From: Aquilaria yunnanensis
Taxonomy: Eukaryota > Streptophyta > Magnoliopsida > Malvales > Thymelaeaceae
Reading direction: 5' to 3'
NCBI GenBank assembly: GCA_039654915.1
Contig: CM077596.1
Coordinates: 5,208,001-5,272,000 of the forward strand
Length of the DNA stretch: 64,000 bases
Under the pieces are notes generated by a model, which was not told the DNA's origin, did no database searches, and saw nothing but the letters and a program-made list of their open reading frames with translations. Shown in pieces: positions 49,486 through 62,024 of this stretch. The number at the start of each line of letters is the position of its first letter. The first letter of the stretch is position 1. The translations under genes and the position numbers were made by a program.

Positions 49486-49980
49486 TTGAATAATTTACTT
49501 ATGCGTGCAGAATATCCTTGGGTGGAACATTGCATTCCTTCCTTCTTTCTTTTTCTTAAAAGTACACCTACATACAAAGTTACCAAAATTGAAATTTTAC
49601 AAAAAATCCTTCTTTATCTAAATCATAAAATTGAATTATTTTAAATGAATTATAAATGGTAAAATTGAATCAAATCCTAAAATTTTATCAAAATCTATTA
49701 AAAATTATGGAAAACACATAACCAAGTTATAAACCTTAAAAATTAACAGATTTAAGTTATTTTATCAAAATAGTAATGGTTATTACATCACACATAAATT
49801 TGGAATTTTTGACCAAATTGGTAAATGACAACTATTGATAGGTAAGAATAAATTGGAAATGCAATTTTAAGTTGTAATAAAAAGATTTTGAATAAACATA
49901 ATTAAAAAGTTAATTGGGTGTCAATATTGATAAGAGTTTTAGGTACAACCATTTTAAGTAATTTCTTATTAGTAATCACT
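47101..49980. other. AT-rich intergenic DNA, no gene seen
   Basis: Mostly AT-rich text with runs of CTAAAACTTT-like words (47770-47960), possibly one end of an old MITE, and a (GA)n tract at 48297-48313. A more GC-rich patch at 48380-48450 (GTGCGCACGAAAGCC, CACACGTGCGCACC) stands out but has no assigned role. The frames here are low in complexity. Confidence 0.4.
49440..49482. repeat. (AAT)n microsatellite
   Basis: About 14 uninterrupted AAT/ATA units. It produces spurious poly-Ile frames on both strands. Likely length-polymorphic. Confidence 0.95.
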
Positions 49981-52430
49981 TATAACCATAATTAAATATC
50001 TAAAATGTTGTTACTAGATACTGTAATGGGCTTTGGCCCACATCTTGAGAATGCTCATTGAAGATTTACTCATGCATTTGATTAGGCTTAGAGGACATCT
50101 TTGGAGCATTACTTATGGGTTATGGGACGAGTTAACTATTATTAGATTAGCTTGGATCAATGAGGTGATCCCCATGATCACGGGATCCATCAAGCAATGA
50201 TGAGAGTTTCCTTCATAACCACCATATCTTTAAGCGTATAATAGGCCTTTTTTGCCACTTACGTGGTACGTTCGACATTCTAGACAAAAGCTCTCATAAT
50301 CCTACTAAACTCTTATCGAGTTGTACCATTTAAACATTAGAGGATTTTCCCTGGACATATAATTTTGGAGCCTTTTAGCTCTATCTTTAATAGTGGGTTT
50401 ACCTATTTCTAGGATCTCAGCTAGCCCACTTAACCTCCTTTGGATATCAACTTGGGGCCATTTGTAGGAACATTAACCATGGATAAGACCAGCAGATCAT
50501 TCTAGGAAAACAAAATAGGCAAACAAAAAATTAGGGATGATGTTACAATGAGGGTGGAGATATTTTCCCTTGCCAATTTTAAATGCCTGACCAATAATCT
50601 GAGGGTTAAGAAATAATTGTTGAGAGATCTAGCATGAGACAAAAGTCTCATAGTAATCACAGATTAGTAGTTTAATGCTCTAAAGCACACTCTGTTTGAA
50701 GAGTAGTAGGAATAGTTACAGTAAGAAATCCAAAAGACTCACTTTGTATACTAGGAGAAGGCATGAATAACTACCTAGGGGACACGGCCAAACTAGCTTT
50801 TATGCTTATAGGAGTAGTATATATGTAAAAAATTGAGGAAAAAAATATAATCTAGGAAGAATTAGATGCCAATAACATTAGTAATATCTTACAGCTTATG
50901 GACGATATAGAAAAGAGGCTAAAGGAGGAGTGCTCGAGAAACGAGCATAACATCTCCAAGGAGCCATTACCGAACATCAGCTACTTACACCTTTAACCCT
51001 TCACAGTGGAGATCTGGAATCCGCTTGCCCACCCAAAGTTTTTGGATGTCAAAGGTTGATCTATGCAATAACCTGACAAATCTGGCCAACTATCTGTAGA
51101 GGTACATCATGATGATGTAATTGATAGGGGCCAGTAATGCCATCCTCTATAAGGCTTTCAATTCTACACTTTCATGAATGGTGTAAACATGGTTTGAGAT
51201 GCTGAAAAAGGGGAGGTTTGCTTTCTTGAATGAATGACCATAGAAGTTCTTACTGTAGTTCATGCAAAACTGCCCTTCCAAGAAGATAGTCAACCAATTC
51301 CTATATGTCAAAAAGGAGAAGAAAAAACCCTTTTGGAACTTTTTACAGAGGTTCAACTTAGAGGCTCTCTAAATCCCTAACCTCTCCTTGAATGTTAAGT
51401 TGCTAGCCTTTACCAAGGTAATTTTCTTGGAGTCACGATATTTTTTGGTCCATCCAGGAAAACCTTATCCAAAGTGTAGAACAGTTCTAAATTGGGCCTA
51501 TCATTGCATCTAGGCCGAGGATGGTAATCGCCATAATGAAGGAAAAGGGTCTGGAAAATTCAATAGGACAAGTAGCAACATAACAACAAAAAAAAAAAAG
51601 GTATGAAGCCTTATACACCTCTATGACACACTAGGATGAACATCCTTGATGCCCTAGTACACAAGATTATGGTGATCAAGTGGCCTAATCTCATCACCAC
51701 CAAATACCTAGAGGATAAAAAAAAATACTATAGGTATCAAAAGGACTACAGACATGATATGGAGGCTTACAGAGAACTCAAGACATTTATGGAAAAGCTG
51801 GTCTGTGAGGCCAAATATAAAGAGTTTATATGTGATACATTCCTAGGAGATAGGTTGCACAAGAACCCTAGTTGGAGGACTGACACAGGGACTATAGAAA
51901 AAAGGAAGATGCAGAAAAAGTTTACACAGTGCAAGGGACTATGATTATCATGCGCCACTAAAGGTTATCAAGATGATTACAGTGACTGAGGGGTCCTCTA
52001 CAAGAAAGTGAAAAGGAATGGAAAATCATACAAGTTGAAATGGTGGATCCAGGCATACAATCAAGAGGGAGGATGGGTCCTGCATCTTAGTCTTACATAG
52101 TGGTTCACTACAGTTTATAGTAGGGATAGAGAACTTCCATAATGATGGTATGGCCAACATCATTATTATCTTTAACCATGCCTTGGAGACCATTAACTTA
52201 TAAAGGTTCTCTTTCATTCCAATGCAAGGCTATACTTAAAGCGTATGGAAAGATGAAGTCTTGACTCTAAGGACAATTAGGCTACCTTTGATGCTGGCAG
52301 AGGTCATTCTAGGGATTGGGGAAGAGGTGTGCCACTCCCAGACAATAGAATTCATGGTGCTGAATGTTCTTTTGCCTATAATGCCTTGTTATGACAACCT
52401 ACTGAGGTACAATTTCACATATCAATAAAT
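49981..52430 (+). pseudogene. Decayed Ty3/gypsy gag and protease region
   Basis: The left part (49981-50455) looks LTR-like and ends before CTTGGGGCCATTTGTAGGAA (50452-50471), which resembles the TTGGCGCCGTCTGTGGGAA sequence following LTRs of Tat-type gypsy elements. Plus-strand frames then show Gag pieces: TWFEMLKKGRFAFLNE (about 51190-51240), KKIVNQFLYVKKEKKKPFWN, QRFNLEAL; and at 51636-51944 KKKYYRYQKDYRHDMEAYRE with LK, a mutated copy of the YCRFHKDHGHDTEDCYQLK zinc-binding segment (both Cys changed). FMVLNVLLPIM near 52350-52380 fits the end of the protease. Many stops and shifts; no RT follows. Confidence 0.62.
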
Positions 52431-52884
52431 ATCATATTAATTTCAGAAATATTATAAATCATAGAGATAGCATATTGATTTCCAAAATATTATGAACCAT
52501 TAAGATTGCATTCGATATTTTTCTGTTAGGAAATGAAGGAAAGTCTGAGGAATCTAGACATTAAGTTTTCTCATCTATGTTGGCATTTTGTTGAATATTA
52601 ATGCCTTAAGTGGAATTGGTGGAACTTTTAAAGAATTTATAATTTTTCTTTAAGCTCTTTGGGTACCTGAGCATGATCATGGTCTCAAAAAAATTTGTAT
52701 GGTATGAAAGGGAAGAGAGGCAAATTTACTTCTCATGTTCAGTAATTTTATCTTTCTTTTGTTTTTCTTTTTACAAAACAACAACTAATAATATAGCGTG
52801 AGATATATTAATAATAAAATTATAGAATGGTAGCAAAATAGCCACTTGATGGTCTAATAGAAAGAATGCTAAGAATAACCTACA

Positions 52885-53025
52885 CTTAATCCATGTGCTA
52901 CAACATCACTTTTTCATTATTTATAAATACGTTGTTTGCAGTGCTCATTTTCTTCAACCGCTCATCCCTTAATCCATATGCTACATCATCTTTTATAAAG
53001 TTTGCAGTGCTCATTTTCTTCAACC
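52885..53025. repeat. Imperfect tandem duplication (83 + 58 bp)
   Basis: CTTAATCCAT.TGCTACA.CATC followed by TTTGCAGTGCTCATTTTCTT and CAACC occurs twice, from 52885 and from 52968. The second copy lacks about 25 bp in the middle. Confidence 0.8.
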
Positions 53026-54250
53026 TTTTTTCCCTTTCTTATCCTTTTTCTTCTCTTCATACTATTTTCTAGATGCTTGACTCATTGCTAGTTTAGATTT
53101 AATGGCTTTGTGAAATCTTATCTCTCTAGCTTTTCTACCATCTTGTCCTCCTCATCGCCATTCTCTCATTGTTGTTGTTAGATCTGGTCCATATTACTTC
53201 TCCAGCATTGCCATACTTCTTTGGCTTCCCGTCATCTTCTTCACCAGCTTTGTCATCATTTTTTTCATCATTTTTTCCTTCCTCTCACCTTATTATTAAA
53301 TCTAGCTCGTTTATGCATCTATGGGTTTGTCACCAGCTTTGGCATTATTTCTTACTTCTTTTTGTGGTTCTCATCACTGTTCTTTTGTCGTTGTTGTTAG
53401 ATTTGGTCCATTTTTGCCAATCCCTATATAAGAATTTGTTATCTCAATTATAAGAATTCCTTCATTCATTCACAAGGATTTGTTGTTCTAATCCTTGCTT
53501 TTTTTTTTTTCACTTAGATATAGTTTAAAATCTATGCTTCAATCTATTTTTTTTTTTGTGTCTATATTTACATTTTTTGTTCAATCTAGTTTGATATCCA
53601 CAAGAATTGCAAATATGACAACAAACTTTATAGAAAGAATGACAATTTGGATAGAAAAGAACAACAATATCAACCTAATAAATAAAAAGGCAACTTATTC
53701 TAATTCTTGCTTCTTTCGTTAGATCTGGTTTTAGAATTAGTTCATTCACCTGATTCATTATTTTTTATACCAAAATGTGCTCTGACTCATTTGAGAGGAT
53801 AAATTCACTAAAAGCAAGATAGTGACTATAGTAAATTTAGCCTATAGATTGGGCCTAAAGCCAAAGACCGCACAATCCATTAGGAGTGTGCTTCATGGGT
53901 TAAGGAGCTAATAGGTTGACCATTAGCTATGAAGCACAAGTTATGGAAGGTCCTCAAAATTTTTACAAATTATATATATTATTTATGTGTATATATAAAG
54001 ATAAAACTAAAAAAATCACATTATCTGTATTGTGCCCCTAATATTCTAATAGTTCCAAAATGAAGTTTGATCTCCTAACTTAAAATCTTGGCTCCACTTT
54101 TGTTACTAAATATATATTTATAAATTTTATTACTCCATTTTGGAACTCAAACTTATTTTTTCAGCAAAACCGAGCACTATGGAAATATAAGTGAATGTCA
54201 TGGGTATTGACGTAAATTAATAAACACTAATAAGGAAAACTCCATTAGCC
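53026..54250. other. Intergenic, pyrimidine-rich, no gene seen
   Basis: Contains three copies of a GTTGTTAGATCTGG-like word (about 53171, 53390, 53718) in C/T-rich text. The 94-codon frame at 53169-53453 is Ser/Leu/Phe rich and judged non-genic. Confidence 0.35.
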
Positions 54251-54534
54251 TTAGGCGGGGGGGGACCTCCATAATCACATGAGAAAAATAGTCATTGCCG
54301 TGTGTTTGACCTCAAAAGCCTACAATCATTTTTTTTTCCGTTTCGTTTACCAATACTTTTAAGCAGGAAACTTTTTCTAGGGAAAGATCAAAGATGATAA
54401 TTTTTTAAGTACACGGATTCGGATTTGGATTTGGATTTGGATTTTGATTTATAGGTTTGATTCGTTTTTCTAGACGTGGAATTCCAAACTCTCTGTAGCT
54501 TTCTTCTTCATTTCGGTTCGGCAATCGATCAGAA
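54251..54534 (+). promoter_or_regulatory. Upstream region of the HRGP-family gene
   Basis: Holds a G8 run (GCGGGGGGGGACC, about 54256-54268) and a GGATTT repeat at 54415-54450, then a C/T-rich leader (CTTTCTTCTTCATTTCGG) before the ATG at 54535. No clear TATA box was assigned. Confidence 0.4.
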
Positions 54535-57500
54535 ATGAGAAACGCAAATGGGGATTTCAGAGGTATGACCAACGCCCTTGAGACGATTAACGCCGCCGCG
54601 ACTGCGATCGCTTCTGCGGAGAATCATGTTCCGCAAGCTTCGCTTCCGGTAAGAGTTGTTTGGTTTCGTATGAGCTCTTGATCGGTTTATTTTTCTGTGT
54701 GGATTTCGATTCGGCTTGAGCTGCTTCAGTTTTCGGGAGTTTGACATGCTTGTTCGAATTCGTATTCGGATTTAGGATACGTTTTGACTTGCTTATCTGG
54801 ACATGGTGCTTGATTTTGTCGGGGTGTTTTAGCGATCCTGGTGTTGAATTTTCTGTTGGAGCTTTGATTGACTTGTTAGAGAAGAAATAGGAGAGGGCTC
54901 TGCTTTTGCTTCAGCTTTCATCAAAAGCGTTCTCTCTTTTTCTTTTCCTTTTGCTTTCCCGGGAAATCTAAGATAGTTTGTATTGATGAACAAAGTTATG
55001 AGTGTTTTGACTTTTGAACCCAGTTTTCTTCATTTTGCAATTCTCTTCTGCTTCCCATAATATTCCTATTGAGTTTTCACCATGATTAAAATAGCATAGC
55101 CCAGCATCCGGGCCTTCATCTTTTAGTTTTCACCATGATTAAAAGTGCTTCCCTTGTGTTAGTTATATACTTAAGTATTATGCTTTCATCTTTTAGTAAC
55201 TTTTTCAATTTTTTATAGCTTCAGTGCCAAATAACAGGGAGGGTTAGTCATGGTGTTCATGCTTTCTGAAAGTTCTTTGAAATTGAGTGCCAAAAGTTGA
55301 ATTTATGTTGTAATGCCCCAAAAGGTTGATAAAGTCAGGCACTCAATTTTTTGCCGTTCGTTGTTGACTGAAGTTTAAAGGGAGAACGTTGAATGGGAGC
55401 TAAATTCTAAGTGTGTGCATGAAGCACCTTTTATCAATGAGTTAATGCTAGATAGAGCTAACATTTTCTTATTTGGTCTACATCTTATGATTACTGTACA
55501 GATTTACTGGTTTAGATGGGTTCCAATTGATTTTTCAAAGATTTGCATCTCTTGGCAGTTTTAATTATAAACAAGTGCTAAATTCGTAATGGAATGCTAT
55601 GTGAATCTTAAAATATGTGATCTAGTGTCCTCCATAGGAATAGTGTAATAAAGGGGAACTGGGCAACCTGGAATTTTCATCTTTGGTCATGCGGTCGTAA
55701 ATATGTGTCATTGTCTGTTCATACTTGTCATTCCTTTTCAGTTCCTATCAGCATTCCCAGGCCAACTAATTGAGTTTTGAAATATTGAGCTTCTGGGCTA
55801 GCTTCATACATATTGAGTGGGTTTGGATCTAAACAATGCTTTTTTAGTTCACTGAACTTTCTGGAGTCTTATGGTGATCAGCAAGTATTGCAAGATAATG
55901 AATTAATGATCTGAATGGTCTCATTGTGATATAATGATCTGAATGATCTTTATGTGTCTCTTAATAAGGTTGGACTTTTTCTTCTATCGGATTATTGCTG
56001 TGATATTCTATGTCTTTTTCTAGTCAAGTTATGTCATGTAAACCTTTGAACTAGTTTTTATCTTGCTTGAATCTGCAACTTGCTGGTAGAATTAGCCTGA
56101 AATTTAAGAGTATGAAAGGAAAATCTGATAGGGTTTAATCTGTTTGCCTGTTTCATAACAGCAAGGTGGTATTAGTAATTTCTGTAATCTTTAGTTTTAT
56201 TGGCTAGACAATAGGATGTTGTCCATATTGCATTTCTGCTCCTAGTTAATGCGTTTCTGCTTTTTAAAGAGTGTAGTGTTTTTTGTTCTTACAATATGGG
56301 TTTGATTTTCTGGTTTACTATATTCAGTTTGGTTGTTCCATATTTGAAGATGTCTCTAATTTGGTTTAGGATTAGTTTTCTCCTTATAAAATTTAATTAG
56401 TTTAATTGTCAGTATCTTCTCATTGATCTTGTGGTATTTGATATACATTGCTTCTACTTATTGATAATGACATGCGATGAAATATAGAAGAGAAGGTGGG
56501 GCAGCTGCTGGAGTGTGTATTGGTGTTTCGGTTCTTACAAACACAAAAAGCGAATTGGGCATGCGGTCCTAGTTTCTGATGAAAGTGCTGCTCGTGATGC
56601 AACTGCCGCTGAAAATCCAAACCAAGCACCTCCCGTAGTGCTCCCATTTGTTGCTCCTCCCTCCTCTCCTGCATCATTCCTGCCCTCAGAACCTCCTTCT
56701 GTTACACAATCTCCTATTGGACTACCATCTCTCACCTCTGTTTCTGCCAGTATGTACTCCCCTAGTGGGCCTGCTTCTATTTTTGCAATTGGCCCATATG
56801 CTCATGAAACACAGTTGGTTTCACCACCAGTTTTCTCAACCTTCACTACTGAACCATCTACTGCTCCTTTTACTCCACCACCCGAATCTGTGCACCTGAC
56901 TACACCTTCATCACCTGAGGTGCCATTTGCACAACTTCTTAACCCAAACTCCCGAAATGCAGAGGCTTGTCAGAGTTTTCCATTTTCTAGTTATGAGTTC
57001 CAGTCCTATCAACTTCATCCTGGAAGCCCAGTTGGTCAACTGATCTCACCAAGCTCTGGCATCTCAGGTTCAGGGACATCATCTCCTTTCCCTGATGGTG
57101 ATTTTGTTCGCAGCCTTCAGTTTCCTGAGTTCAGAGTGGGAGACCCACCCAAGCTCTTTAAACTCAATAAACTCTATAGCCCTGAATCTGGATCTCATCT
57201 AGGTTCAGGTACTTTGACTCCTGATGCCTCAAGATCCATACCTCCCAATGGTTTTGCATCTGAGATTGTGCTTGCATTGCACCCACATAATTCAAGTTTC
57301 AGAAATGAACAGGTTGCTGATCGGAGATTATCGTTTGAACTATCTTCTCAGAATGCTGTAACATGTGTAGAAAAAGAGCCGTCGCAATTTTCAAAACAAA
57401 CTGAGACAAAGTCTGTACACAATGGAAAAGAAACAGAAGAGGGAGAGCATGCCAATTTGCTGGTGGATGACCTTCACCGTCAAGTTGGTGAAACATCAAG

Positions 57501-57738
57501 TGGAGTACCGGACGAAGTGCAAGAAAATGGGCAATGCACACAAAAGGATGACAATAACCTGTCGATCACTCTTGCGGCAACAAATGAGTTCAATTTTGAC
57601 AATGCAGATGGAAGGAACAATGCCTGTAAGCATCTTGTCAGTTCCGATTGGTGGGCAAATGAGAAAGTTGTTGGCTTGGATGATGGAGCCACCAAAGAAT
57701 GGACATTCTTCCCCATGATACAGCCAGGTGTCAGCTAA
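54535..57738 (+). CDS. Hydroxyproline-rich glycoprotein family protein (At5g52430/At4g25620-like)
   Basis: Two exons, 54535-54648 and 56488-57738, with a GT-AG intron of 1839 bp in phase 0; 454 residues. The N-terminus (TINAAATAIASAENHVPQ) and the junction block KRRWGSCWSVYWCFGSYKHK (39-58), continuing KRIGHAVLV, are the family signature. The centre is Pro/Ser rich and probably disordered (for example LPFVAPPSSPASFLPSEPPS, PSTAPFTPPPESVH), followed by SSPFPDGDF and the conserved C-terminus with DWWANEKV (425-432) and EWTFFPMIQPGVS. There is no signal peptide, so despite the family name it is unlikely to be a secreted wall glycoprotein. Its molecular role is unknown. The start gives the expected MR-N-terminus; exon 2 begins after ATATAG at 56487. 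Confidence 0.9.
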
Positions 57739-58290
57739 TTACTGTGAATTAGGTCCAGGTTTGTGTTTATCCTTTCGAATAAGGGGCACACTTCTCTGGG
57801 GAATGCAAGCATTTTGGCATTTTGGCGGTGCAGAGACACTGCATTTCCTCATCCATGTATTATCTTAGGATTTTCTAGTTACAATCATGAAAATACATGA
57901 AGGCTATTTTTGAGTCCTTCTCGAGAAACATGGGACAGATAGCCAATTAGTGATAGGAAGGTTTTATAGATTGAAGATTTATTAAGTTCTCTAATTTAGG
58001 TAGAAATAGCACTCCTCTAGTATGTATATAACTACGAGGTGATAATAACTACTGCTTAGTTAACATTGGAGAAAGCAGGATTTTTCTTTCTGGATTTTTG
58101 TGCTGCTTTTGGTAGCTTTGCAATGGTAAAGCTTCATGCCTCACCACCTGTGTTTTATCACCAGTACAACAATGGCATCTCGAGTCCCGTGCCCCATGAG
58201 GGGAAGCTTCAAATGCAACAGTCATAAGGAGCTTCTTGCTACTCGGTTTGGGTTATTAAACATTTTACTTTAACTGCACCATACAGAAAA
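57739..58290 (+). other. 3' UTR and flank of the HRGP-family gene
   Basis: Follows the TAA at 57736-57738. Non-coding. AATAAATAAC near 58297 is a possible but distant polyadenylation signal; earlier AT-rich candidates exist. No other gene seen. Confidence 0.4.
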
Positions 58291-58559
58291 ATATTACTAA
58301 TAAATAACAAAGTGCATAATTTGAGAACGTAACTGATTCAAAGCCCTTGGAATTCCTGATAAAACCTGTAACATCTTTAGAATCATCAGCCCTAGCGGCT
58401 TCGGCTTCCACCCATTTCCAAAAATATTCAACAAGTAAAATATAAACAAAATCACGAGGACATAGGAATCATAAAACGAATGCTCCAAAATATAAAGAAA
58501 AAAAAAATTCATATACAAGTATCAATGGGCCTCTCCCTGAAGCAAAATGGAGGGAAGTA

Positions 58560-61060
58560 ACCTACATTTTGAACTTGTAACAAGTTTTGAAACCACTATC
58601 CACAAATGCATAAGTCACGTGTAGATAAGATGAGTGAGTATCGTTTCCACATAAATTGAGTGTATTGATTAACAATAACAACCACTACAAGATAATCTTA
58701 GCTGAACAATTAACAATCGAATGTAGGGCTAAACAAGCACATTAATTAAACTAAAAAAAGCTAAGTGAAATTGCACTAATCTAGAATGCAACAATGCAAC
58801 GCAACTTTGTGGTTTTTTTGGCCAAATTACTAAAGCACACTTCCTATGATTCACTATTTGACTTGATTTGCTGGTGAATTTAAGCTAGTGATTTTGTTCT
58901 CATTGCTTATTGGTGAAGATACCCTATTGAACCCTTACTCTCCCGAGTGAAAGAATTGCTCTCTCTAGCCTAAACTTAAAAGGATTTCTATTAGAATACA
59001 AGCTTAGAAAGAGGCATTAATGCTCAAATTACGTTCACCTAATGACTTAGACTAGTTCCCCAACAAGCCCATAGTGACTAAACCATTCTCTTTGGTTCAA
59101 TCACTTTTAATTTTTTCTAAGAGTTTAAAAGCAATTTATGCGGTGCATGTAATTGTGTTCATCAACTAGCTAGCACAACAATAATATCAAGATAAGAATA
59201 AACAAGCATTTGAAAAAAACCAAACTCATATAAACATAAATTCAACTAATATAACCAATTCAAGTAGCTACATCCATAGAAAGTGTCAAAGAAATTATTC
59301 CATAAATAAACTAATTGCACCCGTCGTCCCTAAACTATACCCAGTGTTGCTTAATCATCCTAAAACTATCAAATGTTGCTTAATGGTCCCTAAACTATAT
59401 CCAATGTTCCTTAATTCGTCCTGCCATCCATTACAACCGTTAAAAATGGATGGAAAAATGATGTGGCTACTGATTTGGCATGGAAAAATGACGTGATTGC
59501 TGATGTGACACAACTTTTCCATCCATCCTTAATGGTGTGATGGACGGCAGGACAGGATAGCAACAATTAAATAGTTTGAGGACGATTGGTGCAATACTTG
59601 ATAGTTTTAGGACGATTAAGCAACATGAGATATAGTTTAGGTACAACTTGTGTCATTTACCCATAAACTAAACATTAAACATGAAAGCACATAAATTGGC
59701 ATCCATGTCCAAGTACAAGAAAGAGGAATGAAGGAACCCAAATGACTAACTGAGCTTAACTCCTCAAGGCTTCAAGAAATCTCTAAGTGCTCCTAGCCTC
59801 CTTCAAGCAAATCTTCACAAATGCCTTCACAAATAATGGAGAATGCAAGAAAATTATGGAGAGTGAAAACCTAGCTCAAGCTTAGAAGATGAAGAAGATG
59901 GCTTGAATCTAGATCTTTCTAAGTGATACAGCTTTTTTTGTCACCAACCACCTAATGGATAAAAATTCTCCTCCAATAGCAAGCTTTGATTTAAATGAGA
60001 GAGTATGGGACCACAAAACAAAGATGTAGGGGCGCCACAGTGCTAGAGAAGACCAAATTGGTGTTACAATACCCAAAACACAAAAGCTTCTAGCGCTTCA
60101 ACACCCAGGACACAACAAGGGGGGTTTTAGCATCAATACATTTGTTCCACAACGCCACTTAAGGCTACAGTGCCAATGAACTATTCACCAACACTTTTCA
60201 TTTTTCACTCTGCTCAGTTCCAATCTGATCTTATGCTTTGGTTCTCTTCTCTACCCAACAAAATGAAAGTCTAAAACAAGAAATAGTAGAAAATGTGGTG
60301 TGGTGATGTAGAAAAAGATGCTTGAAATTGATCAAAAGTAAACAATTTTGACTATACAAATTAACACCTATCAACTTCCCCAAACTTAAAATGTTGCTAT
60401 TCCCTAGCATGGTCTAACTAGAAAATAAAATAACCAAAACAAATAAGCTTAGGATGCATACCCAATATCACATTATGAAATCATCCATTTCACAAAATCA
60501 ACTCAAAAGAATTTAAGGTATGTAAAAAAAGAAAAACTTTGTCACTAATGGTAGATAGTCATTCCTTAAGTGTTTTACTCTTTATTCTAAGCTTTCTTAG
60601 CGTATCTAAGGGCTCGCAATGTGGCTTAGCCCATAAATTTGCAAGTTGGTCCAAACTTTGCACAGATTGTCCATAAGGAATATGCATGCAAAGTACAAGT
60701 CCAATGACAAATAATCAAGGTTGTATCGGTGCCGAGCTTGGTATAGATGGGAGTCGATAGGAGGCACATACAACTTTTGAATCTCAAGACCCACCCAAGG
60801 TATTAAACACCTAGAACATGGAATTGCTTAGCTTCCAAGTAACTTCCTAAACAACTCTGCATGCATGATCTTAACAAAGTATTTGAGTGAACTTCAAGTA
60901 ATACAATACAGCACATTCAATTTCCTTCTTTAGTTATTCATTTTATCATTTTTTTTATTTTTGTTCTTTTTACAAGGGCTTTTTCACATTGAACTCATTT
61001 TAGCATTTTTCTAGAGGAATAAGTGATTTTTTTACAAAGCTAGAAAGAAATTCACGCAAC
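58560..61060. repeat. Retroelement-derived non-coding sequence
   Basis: Contains the motif GTGTAGATAAGATGAGTGAG with TATCGTTTCCACA (about 58619-58652) and CTTCCCCAAACTTAAAATGTT (60374-60394), word sets that recur in non-coding parts of plant gypsy-type elements (from general knowledge, not a search). No coding domain. The 62-codon frame at 60606-60794 is not supported. Confidence 0.4.
59315..59662. mobile_element. MITE with long inverted repeats, 9-bp TSD
   Basis: Left and inverted right arms share CCTAAACTATA, TGTTGCTTAATC.TCCTAAAACTATCAA and CGTCCTGCC.TCCAT, with a centre TGGATGGAAAAATGA / TTCCATCCATCC. ATAAACTAA flanks both sides (59306-59314, 59663-59671). The extreme left end has diverged from the right (inverted GGGTAAATGACACAAG). 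The long arms and 9-bp duplication suggest a Mutator-like non-autonomous element inserted into the retroelement debris. Confidence 0.75.
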
Positions 61061-61079
61061 CTTTTTAAGGTGCCCACAA

Positions 61080-61960
61080 TCATGTGATAGCGGAACAACT
61101 GTCACCCTTGTAGCCCGCAAACTGAGGTCAAGTATCGCATTCGGTAAGTCAAATGTCACCCACAAGGAGTACCTGTGCAGACCTCGGAAAGGATGAAGTC
61201 GGGCGCCTCGAGCATACTACTTCGGTGGCCAGCTAGCACCTCTGAGGACGGTAGCCACGACCTCGGAAAGATAGCGCGTCGCCCCCCCTTCGGAAGGGTG
61301 GCTGAATCACCTTTGGGGAGAAGGACCAGCCACCATTGGCAGGAGAAAATCCCCCGAACAAGGAGCCTCAGTGCTAGGGAATCTCTCGAACTACTGGCAC
61401 GACTCCGGAAGAAGGGTCCTCGGTCCGAGGGATGACCTCGAGTAAAGAGACCTCGATGGTACGGCAGAAACATTTAAGGAGCCTCTGACATGTCCCCCGC
61501 ACACGCTACATGCCGCCCTCATATGCGCTCTGACACGCAGGGACTGTCCACGTCCTATCATGTAGGACTATGCCTACCCTAGCCCGTGGAGCCTAGGAGC
61601 CTACAAGTGGCTAGAGGCCCCCACGCCCAGAAGGTACAAATTACATCCGATCGAACACGTGTCGCGATCTGAGCGGGCAACATCCCCCTATATATATACT
61701 CAGGAAATGGCCTCACGGGGGGGATTTTTTTTGGGGTACTCCCACAAAAAAGGAGAGAACAGGCAAGAATCTTTGGCACTTAGGACTTCCCCTCCACCTC
61801 CAAAAAACTAACTTGGGCGTCGGAGGCTCCTCCCTGGAAAAAGACTTCGGGGACCTCCTAACCCCTGTTTTCTGAGTGTTTCAGGCAGGTCCTCCTGGGA
61901 AACATAAACTTTAGGCGTTCTCCTTCACTGGAAGTCCTTCCCGGTCTCACCATGTCACAC
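61080..61960 (+). repeat. GC-rich LTR-like block
   Basis: Much more GC-rich than its surroundings, with ACCTCGG and CTTCGG words, a clear TATA-like CTATATATATACT at 61688-61700, and about 30 bp later CTCACGGGGGGG and AGAGAACAGG as a possible transcript start and leader. This is the layout of an LTR promoter. The long Ser/Arg/Pro frames on both strands (61156-61473) are by-products of the composition. The ends and partner LTR were not located. Confidence 0.5.
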
Positions 61961-62024
61961 AACGAATGTAAAGGCTCTCCTAGTATTTCCTCTACATAAA
62001 ATGTTGAGGTAAGTGTTTCCCAAG

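Noticed and set aside
49356..49644. Poly-Ile frames on both strands
   Set aside because: Produced by the (AAT)n microsatellite.
53169..53453. 94-codon Ser/Leu/Phe-rich ORF resembling a membrane protein
   Set aside because: Comes from pyrimidine-rich low-complexity DNA with repeated GTTGTTAGATCTGG words; no splice or start context.
56420..57718. Several 66-98-codon frames overlapping the HRGP-family exon
   Set aside because: Shadows of the real plus-strand exon, whose family signature is clear.
58682..58710. CACTACAAGATAATC, resembling a CACTA terminus
   Set aside because: No subterminal repeats, no 3-bp duplication and no partner end nearby; likely chance.
61156..61473. 105-codon minus-strand Ser/Arg/Pro-rich ORF and its plus-strand counterpart
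   Set aside because: GC-rich LTR-like block opens frames on both strands by composition alone.
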